From Longimicrobium terrae (lineage in GTDB: Bacteria; Gemmatimonadota; Gemmatimonadetes; Longimicrobiales; Longimicrobiaceae), in assembly GCF_014202995.1 (NCBI RefSeq), contig NZ_JACHIA010000013.1, positions 112,412-176,411 on the forward strand: DNA of 64,000 bases, written 5' to 3'. This document shows positions 8,401 to 16,247 of this stretch, piece after piece. The translations under genes and the position numbers were made by a program. The notes under the pieces were generated by a model. That model was not told the DNA's origin. It saw only the letters and a list, made by a program, of their open reading frames with translations, and did not search any database. The stretch's first letter is position 1. Every line of letters starts with the position of its first letter.

Positions 8401-10583
8401 GGGAAGACGCGGGCGGCTCCGCGTGGGACCGGCTGCACCCGGACGACGTGGCGCCCGCCCGCGCCGCGCTGGGCTCGGTGATGGCCAGCCCGGGACGCAC
8501 CATCACCGTGGAGCTGCGTTTCCGCGCGGCGAATGGCGGATGGCGCCATCTGGAGTGCAAGGCGCGCATGCTGGGCACCGATCCGGAGGAGGGGATCGTC
8601 GTCAACTCGCGCGACGTCACCGAGCGCGTGTGGGCCCAGGCGGCGCTGCGCGAGCGCGAAGACTTCTTTCGCCGGCTGACGGAAAACACCAACGATCTCA
8701 TGCAGGTGTGCGACGCCGAGGGCTTCATCACCTACTCCGCGTCGTCATCCCCCGCCATCCTGGGCTACACGCCGGAGGAACTGCTGGGGCGGCAGGTGAT
8801 GGACCTGCTTCACCCGGACGACCTGGCGCACGCGCACGTGGCGACGGCGCAGGTGCTGGGACAGCCGGGGCTGGTGGACATCACCGAGGCGCGCTTCCTT
8901 CACGCAAGCGGCGAGTACCGGTGGATGGAAAGCACCGCGCGCACGCTGGATCCCCATTCGGCGGCGTCCGGCATCGCCTTCAGCCTGCGCGACGTGAGCC
9001 AGCGCCGCGCCGCGCAGGACGCCATCCGCCGCAGCGAAGAGCATTTCCGCCGGCTGACGGAAAACGCGTCGGACATGATCGTGGTGGTGAACGAGGAAAG
9101 CTTCTTTCTCTATCACTCCCCCAGCGTGCAGCGCGTCCTGGGCTACACGCCGGACGAGCTGGATTCGTTGCGCAGCCTGGACGTCATCCACCCCGACGAC
9201 GTGGCGGGGGTGGCGCAGGCGCTGGAGCGGATGTGCGCGGAGCCGGGGACCACGCATACGATGGAGTACCGCTTTCCGCACGCGGACGGGGGATGGCGCA
9301 CGCTGGAAAGCACCGGCCGCACCCTGCTCCCGGATTCCGCCGCGGAAGGCATTGTCGTCAACTCCCGCGACGTCACCGACCGCCGCGCGGCGGAGCGGGC
9401 GCTGCGCCGCGCCACGGACGAGGCGGAGCGCGCCAACCGCGCCAAGAGCGAGTTTCTGTCGCGGATGAGCCACGAGCTGCGCACGCCCATGAACAGCATT
9501 CTGGGCTTCGCGCAGATCCTGGCGGAGCTGGAGCTGGCGCCGGAAGACCGCAAGGCGGTGCAGCACATTCTGAGCGCGGGCGAGCACCTGCTGAACCTGA
9601 TCAACGAGGTGCTCGACATCGCCCGCATCGAGTCCGGGCGCCAGCCGCTGTCGCTGGAGCCGGTGCAGGCGGGCGCGGTCCTGCGCGAGGCGCTGGACCT
9701 CGTTCGTCCGCTGGCCGCCGCGCGGGGGATCAGCGTGGCGGAAACCGCGGGGCCGGCGCTGGGGCGCTACGTGCGCGCGGACCGGCAGCGGCTGGCGCAG
9801 GTCCTCCTCAACCTCCTTTCCAACGCGGTCAAGTACAACCGGCCGGGCGGGTCCGTGCGCCTCAGCTGCCGCGTGGCGGAAGGTGAGGGCGCGCCGCGCA
9901 TCGTCATCCGCGTAGAGGACGACGGCTACGGCATCGCGCCGGACAAGCAGGACCAGCTCTTTACGCCCTTCGCGCGGCTGGGCGCGGAGCAGAGTGGCAT
10001 TGAGGGAACGGGGCTGGGGCTGACGCTTTCGCAGCGCCTGGTGGGGGCGATGGGCGGCGCCCTCCGGCTGGAGGCGAGCAGCGAGCGTGGCAGCGTGTTC
10101 CGGCTGGACCTGGACGCGGCGGAAAACCCGCTGGACCGCGCCGGCGCGCCGGCGGAGCCGGCGGAGCCGGCGGACGCGGGCGTCCCGGCGGAGGGAGCGG
10201 CGGCCACGCTGCTGTACATCGAAGACAATCTCGCCAACCTCAGCCTGATCGAGCGGGTGCTGATGGGGCGGCCGGAGTGGCGGCTGCTGCCGGCGCTGCA
10301 GGGGCAGCTGGGGGTGGAGATGGCGCGCGAGCACGTTCCCGACGTCGTCCTCCTGGACCTGCACCTTCCCGACCTGAGCGGGGAAGAGGTGCTTCGGCAG
10401 TTGCGGGCGGATCCGCGGACGGCGCACGTCCCCGTCGTCATCATCAGCGCGGACGCCACGCCGCGCACGCTGGAGCGGCTGCGCGCGGACGGCGCCGCCG
10501 CCTACCTCACCAAGCCGCTGAACGTGCGCCTCTTTCTGCGCACGGTGGACGAGGCGCTGGCCGGGCGCGAAGGGCGCGGATGA
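5481..10583 (+). CDS. Nine-PAS hybrid sensor histidine kinase with C-terminal receiver
   Basis: A 1700-residue soluble multi-sensor kinase; no membrane segment is visible. In order: a GAF-like region (about 20-145), PAS1 (150-265), a coiled coil (268-318), PAS2 (318-430), then seven PAS units at a regular ~125-residue spacing from 436 to ~1310. After these come HisKA with H1331 in MSHELRTPMN, a HATPase with N-box LLSNAVKYN and G-boxes DDGYGIA and GTGLGL, and a receiver with D1626 in LLDLHLPD. The PAS units are close copies of each other (repeated EHSSDIPTIVSPTG-like starts), which indicates recent internal duplication. The ATG at 5481 is chosen because the open frame upstream is Arg/Pro-rich and non-conserved in style. 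The stop overlaps the next gene by ATGA, so the two are co-translated. The ligand is unknown. Confidence 0.93.
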   Translation: MSQSVSHAGLAPELARALAQVPRVGDPASSPAHRMRVLAAAAQHAARARSTAKVQAVIQAALPAAIRADGVVLRLDGDTESATHESALVRSVGDGNEVFGALCIHGGPFTEEDEAAADAFAALAADAVSRLRLAERAARAEARLAIAEDSYRTLFDLTGEAISVLDVDTREVLDVNRAGREVHGRELDEFRDPAVPRVSSTRPEFSAERGAELLARAAAGEPQWYSWTTLTRDGDEIFWEARMMRIRLGGRDVLVNVARDVRERNAAEEALRRANEQLEARVAERTSELGSVNEALEEEVAEHEAAKEALLERTAEMEAIFRALPDLFFRLADDGTVLDYRAGDSAILAAPPEAFLWRRLHDLMPAEVMEIVDRAMARARETRAPEAAEYAMDLPHGRRDFEARIVPLGDGTFVTVVRDVTERAGAERALRDREAHFRRMIENASDMVQIVGPDTLIVYTGPSMERLLGWTPEEIEGTSAMDYLHPDDVEPTLVQFGLMLQQPGVPVPASYRVRHKHGGYRWMEANAMTLAEDSGTQGVIVNARDVTERRVFEEALRLSEEQFRTLTEHSSDIPTIVSPTRGVLYVSPSVTRVLGWPQAEMMGPEARDLTHPDDLPLLMEALRAADAEPGATHSARYRVRHLDGSWRVVESIVRKTSAEAEAPLVLNTRDITGQTRAEEALRRSEEQFRLLSEHSSDVPSILSPTGESLYISPAVTRVLGYTPDEVKGHRGQTSRIHPDDVHNLAELMRATAADPSRPHGVHYRVRHRDGSWRVMETVARKTSPEPEAPLVANTRDITALRQAEEALRQREEQFRMLIEHSSDIPTIVSPTGEVIYVSPSITRMLGYLPEEMTGPEGMNTAHPDDLPVVARVLAAAAAEPGRTFSGQYRARHRDGSWRVLSSVVRKTGPEPEAPLVANTRDITEQTRAEEALREREEYFRRLIENAQDLITVIGPDGTRRFESAAIRNLYGYDREDAGGSAWDRLHPDDVAPARAALGSVMASPGRTITVELRFRAANGGWRHLECKARMLGTDPEEGIVVNSRDVTERVWAQAALREREDFFRRLTENTNDLMQVCDAEGFITYSASSSPAILGYTPEELLGRQVMDLLHPDDLAHAHVATAQVLGQPGLVDITEARFLHASGEYRWMESTARTLDPHSAASGIAFSLRDVSQRRAAQDAIRRSEEHFRRLTENASDMIVVVNEESFFLYHSPSVQRVLGYTPDELDSLRSLDVIHPDDVAGVAQALERMCAEPGTTHTMEYRFPHADGGWRTLESTGRTLLPDSAAEGIVVNSRDVTDRRAAERALRRATDEAERANRAKSEFLSRMSHELRTPMNSILGFAQILAELELAPEDRKAVQHILSAGEHLLNLINEVLDIARIESGRQPLSLEPVQAGAVLREALDLVRPLAAARGISVAETAGPALGRYVRADRQRLAQVLLNLLSNAVKYNRPGGSVRLSCRVAEGEGAPRIVIRVEDDGYGIAPDKQDQLFTPFARLGAEQSGIEGTGLGLTLSQRLVGAMGGALRLEASSERGSVFRLDLDAAENPLDRAGAPAEPAEPADAGVPAEGAAATLLYIEDNLANLSLIERVLMGRPEWRLLPALQGQLGVEMAREHVPDVVLLDLHLPDLSGEEVLRQLRADPRTAHVPVVIISADATPRTLERLRADGAAAYLTKPLNVRLFLRTVDEALAGREGRG

Positions 10584-12226
10584 ACGAGCCGGACCTTACC
10601 GCCTGCACCCTGCTTCTGGTGGATGACGAGGAAGCCAACCTCGATCTGCTGGAGCGCATCCTTCGCCGCGACGGGCACCACGACCTGCTGCGCACGGCGG
10701 ATCCCGTGGAAGCCGTCGAACTCTTCGACCGGCACGCGCCGGACCTGGTGCTGCTGGACCTGCACATGCCCCGGCGCGACGGGTTCGCCGTGCTGGCGGA
10801 CCTGCGCGCGCGCATCGCGCCGGACGACTTCATCCCCGTCCTCGTCCTGACGGCGGATGCCACGTTCGACGCACGGCAGCGTGCGCTGGGGGAGGGCGCG
10901 CAGGACTTTATCACCAAGCCGTTCCACAACGCGGAGGTGCAGCTTCGCGTGCGCAATCTGCTGCGCGGCCGCGTGCTGCACCGCCAGCAGCGCCGCGCGC
11001 GTCGGGACGCGGAGCTGCTGGCGGAGGCCGGGCGCATCCTGCACGCCTCGTTCGACACGGCGACCGCCGCCGCACAGCTCGCGCGCCTCGTGGTGCCGCG
11101 CTTGGCGGACCGCTGCGTAGTGGATCTGCTGGAGGATGACCGGCGGATGCGCGTGGCCAGCGCGCGCCCCGGCGCGGAGGGCGTGGTGCTGGAGATGGCG
11201 CCGGAGGATTGTCGTGTGCCGATGGAGGACGGAGAACGCGTCCGGCGGATGGGCGGGGCGGATGGATGGATCTCCAACGACGATGTGCGTGGGCTGGAGG
11301 CGTGGTTCGGCGCGGATGCGCCGGCGTCCGCGCTCGTCGTTCCCCTCGCCGTTTCCGGCGCGCCGGTGGGATGGCTGGCGCTGGGGCGCGGCGCGGACGG
11401 CCGCGCGTTCGACGCGGAGGACGAGGCGCTCGCGGCGGAACTGGCGCACCGTGCCGCCCTCGCGGTGGAGAACGCCCGCCTGTACCACGCTTCCCGCGCC
11501 GCGCTGGAGGGGCGCGACCAGGTGCTGGCCATTGTCGCGCACGATCTGCGCGGCCCGCTGACGGCCATCCTGTTCGACGCGGAAATGCTGCGCAGCGATC
11601 TGCCGCCGGGGATGGGCGAGTACGAGGCCCGCTCGCTGGAGCGCGTGCAGCAGGCCGCCGAGCGGATGGACGGGCTGATCCAAGACCTGCTGGACGTGTC
11701 GCGGCTGAGCCGCAGTGCCCTCGCGCTGGACCGCAGCCCGCAGGACATGGGCGTGCTGCTGGCGGAGGCCGCGGGGCTGCTGGAGCCGCTGGCCGCCGGG
11801 GCGGGGCTCACCCTGTACGTGGACGCGGGCGACGCGCCGGTGCTGGTCGCGGACCCCACGCGCATGCTGCAGGTGATCAGCAACCTGGTGGGCAACGCGG
11901 TCAAGTTCAGCCCGTCCGCGGGCGTGGTCACCCTGGCGTGGGGGATGGAGGCGGGCGAGTTCCGCGTCTCCGTCGCCGACCAGGGCGCGGGGATTCCCGC
12001 CGCGCAGCTGCAGCACATCTTTGGCGCGTTCTGGCAGGCGCGGCACGCGGACCGGCGCGGCCTGGGCCTGGGCCTCGCCATCGCGCGCGAAATCGTGGAG
12101 GCGCACGGCGGCCGCATCTGGGTGGAGAGCGAGGAAGACCGCGGTTCCGTCTTTCACGTCGCCCTTCCGCTGTCCGAAACCGTATCTGAAGCTGATCCCA
12201 TCCCTCTTCCGCTCGCCGTGGCATGA
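10580..12226 (+). CDS. Receiver-GAF-histidine kinase
   Basis: A 548-residue signalling protein that begins with a receiver (phospho-acceptor D60 in LLDLHMP). A GAF domain follows (about 150-300), then HisKA with H321 in IVAHDLRGPLTA and a HATPase with ISNLVGNAVKFSP, DQGAGIP and GLGLGLAI. Because the receiver is N-terminal, the kinase could be switched by the upstream hybrid kinase, making a relay within the operon. The start overlaps the preceding stop (ATGA at 10580) and its own stop overlaps the next start (ATGA at 12223). It has no membrane segment. The GAF ligand cannot be told. Confidence 0.92.
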   Translation: MNEPDLTACTLLLVDDEEANLDLLERILRRDGHHDLLRTADPVEAVELFDRHAPDLVLLDLHMPRRDGFAVLADLRARIAPDDFIPVLVLTADATFDARQRALGEGAQDFITKPFHNAEVQLRVRNLLRGRVLHRQQRRARRDAELLAEAGRILHASFDTATAAAQLARLVVPRLADRCVVDLLEDDRRMRVASARPGAEGVVLEMAPEDCRVPMEDGERVRRMGGADGWISNDDVRGLEAWFGADAPASALVVPLAVSGAPVGWLALGRGADGRAFDAEDEALAAELAHRAALAVENARLYHASRAALEGRDQVLAIVAHDLRGPLTAILFDAEMLRSDLPPGMGEYEARSLERVQQAAERMDGLIQDLLDVSRLSRSALALDRSPQDMGVLLAEAAGLLEPLAAGAGLTLYVDAGDAPVLVADPTRMLQVISNLVGNAVKFSPSAGVVTLAWGMEAGEFRVSVADQGAGIPAAQLQHIFGAFWQARHADRRGLGLGLAIAREIVEAHGGRIWVESEEDRGSVFHVALPLSETVSEADPIPLPLAVA

Positions 12227-12873
12227 AGCGCATTCTGATCGTCGAAGACACCATCGAACTGGCGGAGGCGCTGCAGAACAGCCTGGAGCGTGAGGGCTAT
12301 TCGGTGGCCATCGCCACGCGCGCGGCGCAGGCGGGGGCGCTTGCGGCCAGCCATCGCCCGGACCTGGTGGTGCTGGATCTGGGGCTGCCGGACCGCGACG
12401 GGTACTCGGTGCTGGAGCAGCTTCGCTCCCGCGGCGACGACGCGCCGGTCCTCATCCTTTCCGCCCGCCGCGACGAGGCCGACAAGCTGCAGGGGTTCCG
12501 GCTGGGCGCGGACGACTACGTGACCAAGCCGTTCGGGGCGATGGAACTGCTGGCCCGCATCGCCGCGCTCCTTCGCCGCCACGAGCGGACGTGCCCCGGG
12601 GCGGGGAAGGCTCCCGCCGCCCCCGCGGCCGCCCCCGCCGCCCCCGCGGCCGCCCCCGCCGCGCTCCCGGACGAGGCGCTGCGCGAGCGGTTCGGGCTGA
12701 CGCCGCGGCAGATTGACGTGGCGCGGCTCATTGGGGAGGGGCTGACCAACGCGGAGATCGCGGAAAAGCTTGGGTTGAGCTTCTTTACCGTCCGCGCGCA
12801 CACCGAACAGGTGCTGGCCAAGCTCGCCGTCCCCAGCCGCGCTGGCGTCGGAGCGCTCCTTTACGCGGGTTGA
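12223..12873 (+). CDS. Response regulator with LuxR/NarL-type DNA-binding domain
   Basis: A 216-residue transcription regulator and the likely output of the three-gene relay. The receiver has D9, phospho-acceptor D52 (VLDLGLPD) and K102 (VTKPFG); its sequence is more like OmpR-type receivers than NarL-type ones. A low-complexity Ala/Pro linker (about 127-148) is encoded by a tandem 24-base repeat. The helix-turn-helix is LuxR-type (about 155-213), with LTPRQIDVARLIGEG and LSFFTVRAHTEQVLAKL. The combination of an OmpR-like receiver and a LuxR-like output is a chimera. A terminator at 12899 closes the operon. Confidence 0.93.
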   Translation: MKRILIVEDTIELAEALQNSLEREGYSVAIATRAAQAGALAASHRPDLVVLDLGLPDRDGYSVLEQLRSRGDDAPVLILSARRDEADKLQGFRLGADDYVTKPFGAMELLARIAALLRRHERTCPGAGKAPAAPAAAPAAPAAAPAALPDEALRERFGLTPRQIDVARLIGEGLTNAEIAEKLGLSFFTVRAHTEQVLAKLAVPSRAGVGALLYAG

Positions 12874-12898
12874 TTTGCGACGCTGATCGCGACCGATG

Positions 12899-12933
12899 AA
12901 CGGCCCGCCCGGCACCATGCCGCGCGGGCCGTT
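12899..12933 (+). terminator. Terminator of the sensor-kinase operon
   Basis: A 10-bp stem, AACGGCCCGC (12899-12908) with GCGGGCCGTT (12924-12933), lies 26 bases after the regulator stop. The tail after it is only moderately T-rich. Confidence 0.7.
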
Positions 12934-13071
12934 CTCGTTCCGTGTCTTGTTGATGATCGCCCATGCCAGAACGTACCCCGGGATGATGCGGGTTCGGTCT
13001 CAAGAGGGTTCTCGGATAGGTGCAGATCACAACAAGTGCGGGTTCCGAGGGTACGTGCGGTCCGCGCCATC

Positions 13072-13151
13072 GTTGAGCGAATGAATCCGCCGCTCAAACA
13101 GCGGTAACCCCCGACACGTGGCGCTGTCGCGCCCACGTTCGGGGCTTCAAC
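13072..13151. repeat. Intergenic hairpin repeat, family A copy 2 (inverted)
   Basis: An 80-bp copy of the repeat at 5074-5153, in the opposite orientation. It starts GTTGAGCGAATGAATCC and ends GGGGCTTCAAC. It lies in the 615-bp gene-free stretch between the signalling operon and the Gly-rich protein gene, next to family B units. Confidence 0.85.
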
Positions 13152-13202
13152 CGATCCGGCGGGCACCTCCGCGCCCGCGATCCGCGCCGATGCCGGCCCG
13201 CA

Positions 13203-13402
13203 CAGTCCGCGCAGGCGGACTTCGTGCCCTTCCCAGCGGCGAATTCATTCGCTCCTGGGATGGCGGACGCGGCGATCTCCGCCTTCACGCACCAACCTTT
13301 CCGGCGCTGATGGACGCGCCGCGGCGTGGATTCCACCGGCACCTGAACCCCCAGTCCGCGAAGGCGGACTTCGCGCCGTTGTTGCCGCGACTTCAGTCGC
13401 CC
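13203..13402. repeat. Intergenic repeat family B units (two)
   Basis: Two composite units. 13203-13256 has AGTCCGC-GCAG-GCGGACT followed by GCGGCGAATTCATTCGCTC. 13352-13402 has AGTCCGC-GAAG-GCGGACT followed by GCCGTTGTTGCCGCGACTTCAGTCGC. Each part is a small hairpin, for example GCGACT-TC-AGTCGC. The same parts recur, shuffled and in both orientations, near 55340-55568, 59362-59512 and 63762. Confidence 0.8.
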
Positions 13403-13420
13403 CAGCCCCGCTCCGGAATC

Positions 13421-13453
13421 AAAACGGGGCGCCTCCCCGTGGAAGGCGCCCCG
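13421..13453 (-). terminator. Terminator of the Gly-rich protein gene
   Basis: A 10-bp stem, CGGGGCGCCT (13425-13434) with AGGCGCCCCG (13444-13453). On the minus strand it is followed by TTTT. It lies 36 bases beyond the stop of the minus-strand gene at 13489. Confidence 0.8.
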
Positions 13454-13488
13454 CTCATCATCCATCCAACACAACCCGATCGCGCGGA

Positions 13489-14640
13489 TCAGACCGTTCC
13501 GAACCCCGCGCCGCCGATCCCCGCGGCGCCGGTTCCGGTACCGCCGGTGGCGCCGCCGATCCCCGCGCCGCCGGTTCCGCTACCGCCGGTGCCGCCGCCC
13601 GGACCGCCCGTTCCCGTGCCGCTGCCGATCGTGCCGCCGCCGCCGTCACGATCGCCCGTCACGCCACCGGTCGTGCCCAGGGTGCCGGCGCCCGATCCAC
13701 CCGTGGACCCCAGGCCCGATACGCCCGTGGACCCCAGCCCGGATCCGCCGGTGCTGCCCAGCGCCGATCCGCCCGTGGACCCCAGCCCCGATCCGCCGGC
13801 GCCGCCCAGCGCCGGGCTCCCATCGCCCAATCCGCTGCTTCCCAATCCGCTGCCGCCCAGCCCGCCCGTCGTCCCCGTGCCGCCCGACACGCCCGCGCTG
13901 CCCGACGCGCCCACGCCGCGGTTGTAGCCGGCCTCGCAGAAGTCGCGCAGCACTTCGTACTCGTTGGCGTTGGCGCCGGTAAAGCCGCGGCGAAGGTCCG
14001 TCTCTACCTCGGTGTAGCTGCGGCCCGCGTACGCCGGATTGCGCGCGGCCGTGTAGCCCACCACGTAGCCGGTGCGCGCATGGTCGTACGTCATCCCGTT
14101 CTGCCGGGCGGGGTGCGACTCAAAGTGCGCGCGGTAGTGCTTTTCGTCCTCGTTGTTGTGGGTGCGCAGCGCTTCCACGATCTGCTTGCCCGCCCACCAT
14201 CCGCCCGCCGCCAGCGCCAGCCCGCCCACCACCGTCTTCCACTCGAAGCCGTGCCGCGCATAGTCGCGCACCTGGTCCCAGCGGGTCGTCTCCGTGGCGG
14301 GATACGCGCGCTCAAGGTAGCCTTCCACCTCGGCGAAGGGCCGCCCCGCGTACGCCGGCGTAGACGCGGCCGCGTGGCCGGCCTGGTAGCCGGTGCGCGC
14401 CTGCTCGTACGTGTGCGTCTCCGGGCGCGCCGGATTGCTGTCGAAGTGGCCGCGGTAGTACTGCACGTCGTACACGCCGAAGTCGTCGGTATCCCCGGCC
14501 GTCACGCCGCCCGCTCCCGCCGCGCCGGCCGGTCCGCCGGTTCCCAGCCCGCCCGCGTCCAGTCCTGAACCGCCCAGTCCGGGTGTGCCGCCCGTGCCCG
14601 CGAGTGCGTCCGGTCCGCCGAGATCGTCGTTTCTGTCCAT
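13489..14640 (-). CDS. Tandem YsnF-neighbourhood-type domain protein with Gly-rich tail
   Basis: A 383-residue protein of unknown function. After a Gly-rich N-terminus it has two copies of a ~55-residue domain (about 62-118 and 162-218). Both follow the pattern YRxHFxSxPAR, TYxxARTGYxxGxxAA, PAYAGRxxxEVE and a final RR/ER aromatic segment. Single copies of this domain are common in small stress-related bacterial proteins. A GLALAAGGWWAG segment between the copies may be a short membrane or glycine-zipper stretch. The last ~160 residues are Gly/Ser/Thr repeats such as GGSGLGSTGG, encoded by a DNA minisatellite. The ATG at 14640 is chosen because it has a GGAGG site just upstream. It may be an envelope or stress protein. 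Confidence 0.75.
   Translation of the reverse strand: MDRNDDLGGPDALAGTGGTPGLGGSGLDAGGLGTGGPAGAAGAGGVTAGDTDDFGVYDVQYYRGHFDSNPARPETHTYEQARTGYQAGHAAASTPAYAGRPFAEVEGYLERAYPATETTRWDQVRDYARHGFEWKTVVGGLALAAGGWWAGKQIVEALRTHNNEDEKHYRAHFESHPARQNGMTYDHARTGYVVGYTAARNPAYAGRSYTEVETDLRRGFTGANANEYEVLRDFCEAGYNRGVGASGSAGVSGGTGTTGGLGGSGLGSSGLGDGSPALGGAGGSGLGSTGGSALGSTGGSGLGSTGVSGLGSTGGSGAGTLGTTGGVTGDRDGGGGTIGSGTGTGGPGGGTGGSGTGGAGIGGATGGTGTGAAGIGGAGFGTV
13692..13812. repeat. 24-bp coding minisatellite
   Basis: About five tandem copies of a 24-base unit like GATCCGCCCGTGGACCCCAG plus four bases, inside the Gly-rich tail of the minus-strand gene. On the coding strand they give GlyLeuGlySerThrGlyGlySer-type repeats. 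Copy number is likely to vary between strains. Confidence 0.75.
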
Positions 14641-14860
14641 GGTGCCTCCAGAAGCGGTTGAGTGTCGCCGTGAGCGGGCGCGGCGGACGCACACACCGGG
14701 CCGCGGCGTTCCCCATCCGCCGTTTCCTGCGTCGCCGCGCTCGGGCGTCCGCGTGGCACGACTTCGGCTTCCGGTGCGGATGCGATAGGTTGTCCGCTCA
14801 CTTCCGCGCGCGCGTGCTGGCGGAAGAGGACTGCCGGCCGAGACGGGGACGTTCGGGGGG

Positions 14861-15205
14861 ATGATGATCGAGAGATGGATGAAGGCGATGGGGTGGCGGC
14901 GCGTGTCCGACGAGCCGGAGCCCGCGCCGTACGTGGAGCCGCGCGAAACCTCGCGCACGTACCGCATCGCCAATACCTCCGGGCGCGCGCTGGCCGTGTT
15001 CCTGGAGCCGTGGGGCGCCGTGTACCGCCTGAATGCGGGCGAGTACGCCGAACTGCTGGTGGAGGGCCCGCCCGACCACCCGCTGGACTGGGAGTTCGGC
15101 GAGGGCACGCTCGTGATCGCCTCGCACGCCGCGGACGAGGGAATGCTCACCCTGTGGCACGAAGGGGAGCAGATGCACCCGGTTTCCGTCGACACCCGCC
15201 GCTGA
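14861..15205 (+). CDS. Hypothetical protein
   Basis: A 114-residue protein that I cannot assign to a family. It is acidic, with many Glu and Trp and no signal peptide or membrane segment. The middle reads like a small beta-rich domain (SGRALAVFLEPWGAVYRLN, then WEFGEGTLVIAS), of the kind seen in bacterial proteins of unknown function next to polymorphic-toxin or DUF6984-type genes. It starts at the first of two ATG codons, after a GGGGGG site. The stop is 7 bases before the frameshifted gene at 15213, so they were probably one transcript. Confidence 0.6.
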   Translation: MMIERWMKAMGWRRVSDEPEPAPYVEPRETSRTYRIANTSGRALAVFLEPWGAVYRLNAGEYAELLVEGPPDHPLDWEFGEGTLVIASHAADEGMLTLWHEGEQMHPVSVDTRR

Positions 15206-15212
15206 TCCGCTC

Positions 15213-15568
15213 GTGGATGACGACGCCGGTTTCCGCGCGCCCGTGGCGGATGAGGTGCGGCTGCTGCGCGCGGCGGCGGCCGCGGCCGCTGACTTCGCGT
15301 TCCCGGACGGCTGGCTGGATCAGGTCCGCGTCCGCCCGCTCCCCGATGGCGGAATGGGGAGCCTGCGCCTCCGTACTCCGTCCACCCCGCCGGAAGGCGA
15401 GCGACGCTTCGGCCGGCCGCTGGGCGAGGCATGTTTGATGACGAGGACGGCGTGCAGGTGCTCGTCACGCTGGCCGCGGACAACTTCGGCGGCGTGTACG
15501 AACTCGATGTCTGGAAGGTGGACTACAGCGCCGTGGTCCGCGTGCCCGGCGACGACGCGTTCCACTGA
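15213..15568 (+). pseudogene. DUF6984-like gene broken by a one-base frameshift
   Basis: The first frame (from GTG 15213) reads to about 15428 and ends in RRFGRPLGEA. The expected continuation FDDEDGVQVLVTLAADNFGG is found in another frame from 15431, through YELDVWKVDYSAVVRVPGDD, to the stop at 15566-15568. One base is missing near 15429-15431. The joined product would be ~118 residues with the DUF6984 ending (xYELDxWKVDxS). It could be a genuine pseudogene or a sequencing error; in a GC-rich genome both are plausible. Confidence 0.65.
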
Positions 15569-15574
15569 GGGCGG

Positions 15575-16123
15575 ATGGACGCGATGCGCGAGACCCTGCG
15601 GGATCTGCTGGAGTGCCGGCTGGAACTGGCCGCGGAACGGGGCCGGTTCGGGCGGCCGCAGCGGATTGCGTGGCTTGCGGAGTACCTGGCGGAGTTCGTG
15701 TCGCGCGCGACCGCCTTCCTCTCCATCGCGCCGATGGGCGCCCGCGAACTCCACGGCTCGCAGTCGTTCGCCATCGTCGACGTCGCCCAGCAGCTTCTTG
15801 ATGGCGAGATCCGCGGCGCTCGCGTGGACCGGGAGGTAGCGGACGCGTGGAAGGAGTTCCGGTGGCGCTGGCGCGAACTGGTGGCGGGCGCCGCCGAACC
15901 GGAGCCCGCCCGCGCCAGCTTCCAACGCCGCGCGACCTCCGCGCTCCGCCGGCTGACGGGACGCACGCAGGGGCATCCGGACCTCACGGTTCCGGGCGCG
16001 GACCACGAACGGGGCGAACGCCTCCAGGCCGCGGCGGACCGGCTGGACGCGCTCCTGAAGCCGCATCGCCCCTATCGCCCGCCACTGGAGATGCAGTTGG
16101 GCGAGTGGGAACGATCGACATGA
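15575..16123 (+). CDS. Hypothetical protein
   Basis: A 182-residue protein, not recognised. It is mostly helical and charged, with many Arg and Glu and no signal peptide. The first half looks like a helical bundle (LRDLLECRLELAAERGRF, then WLAEYLAEFVSRATAF). The second half has a basic stretch (SFQRRATSALRRLTGR) and a final helix. It starts 6 bases after the DUF6984-like remnant, so the three genes from 14861 appear to be one unit. Confidence 0.55.
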   Translation: MDAMRETLRDLLECRLELAAERGRFGRPQRIAWLAEYLAEFVSRATAFLSIAPMGARELHGSQSFAIVDVAQQLLDGEIRGARVDREVADAWKEFRWRWRELVAGAAEPEPARASFQRRATSALRRLTGRTQGHPDLTVPGADHERGERLQAAADRLDALLKPHRPYRPPLEMQLGEWERST

Positions 16124-16247
16124 TCCCCGGCGGTAACGGGTCGGAGGCAGGTGCCGCGGTTCGCGAGCGGAGATGGATGAATGGTGATCGTGCGGGAGTT
16201 CGAGTGGATAAACGCCGGCGCATGAGCCTGAACATGGAGCCCCGCGA

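Noticed and set aside
13692..13812. Tandem 24-bp units that could suggest a CRISPR array
   Set aside because: There are no unique spacers between units. They are contiguous coding repeats inside a Gly-rich protein gene, and no cas genes are present.
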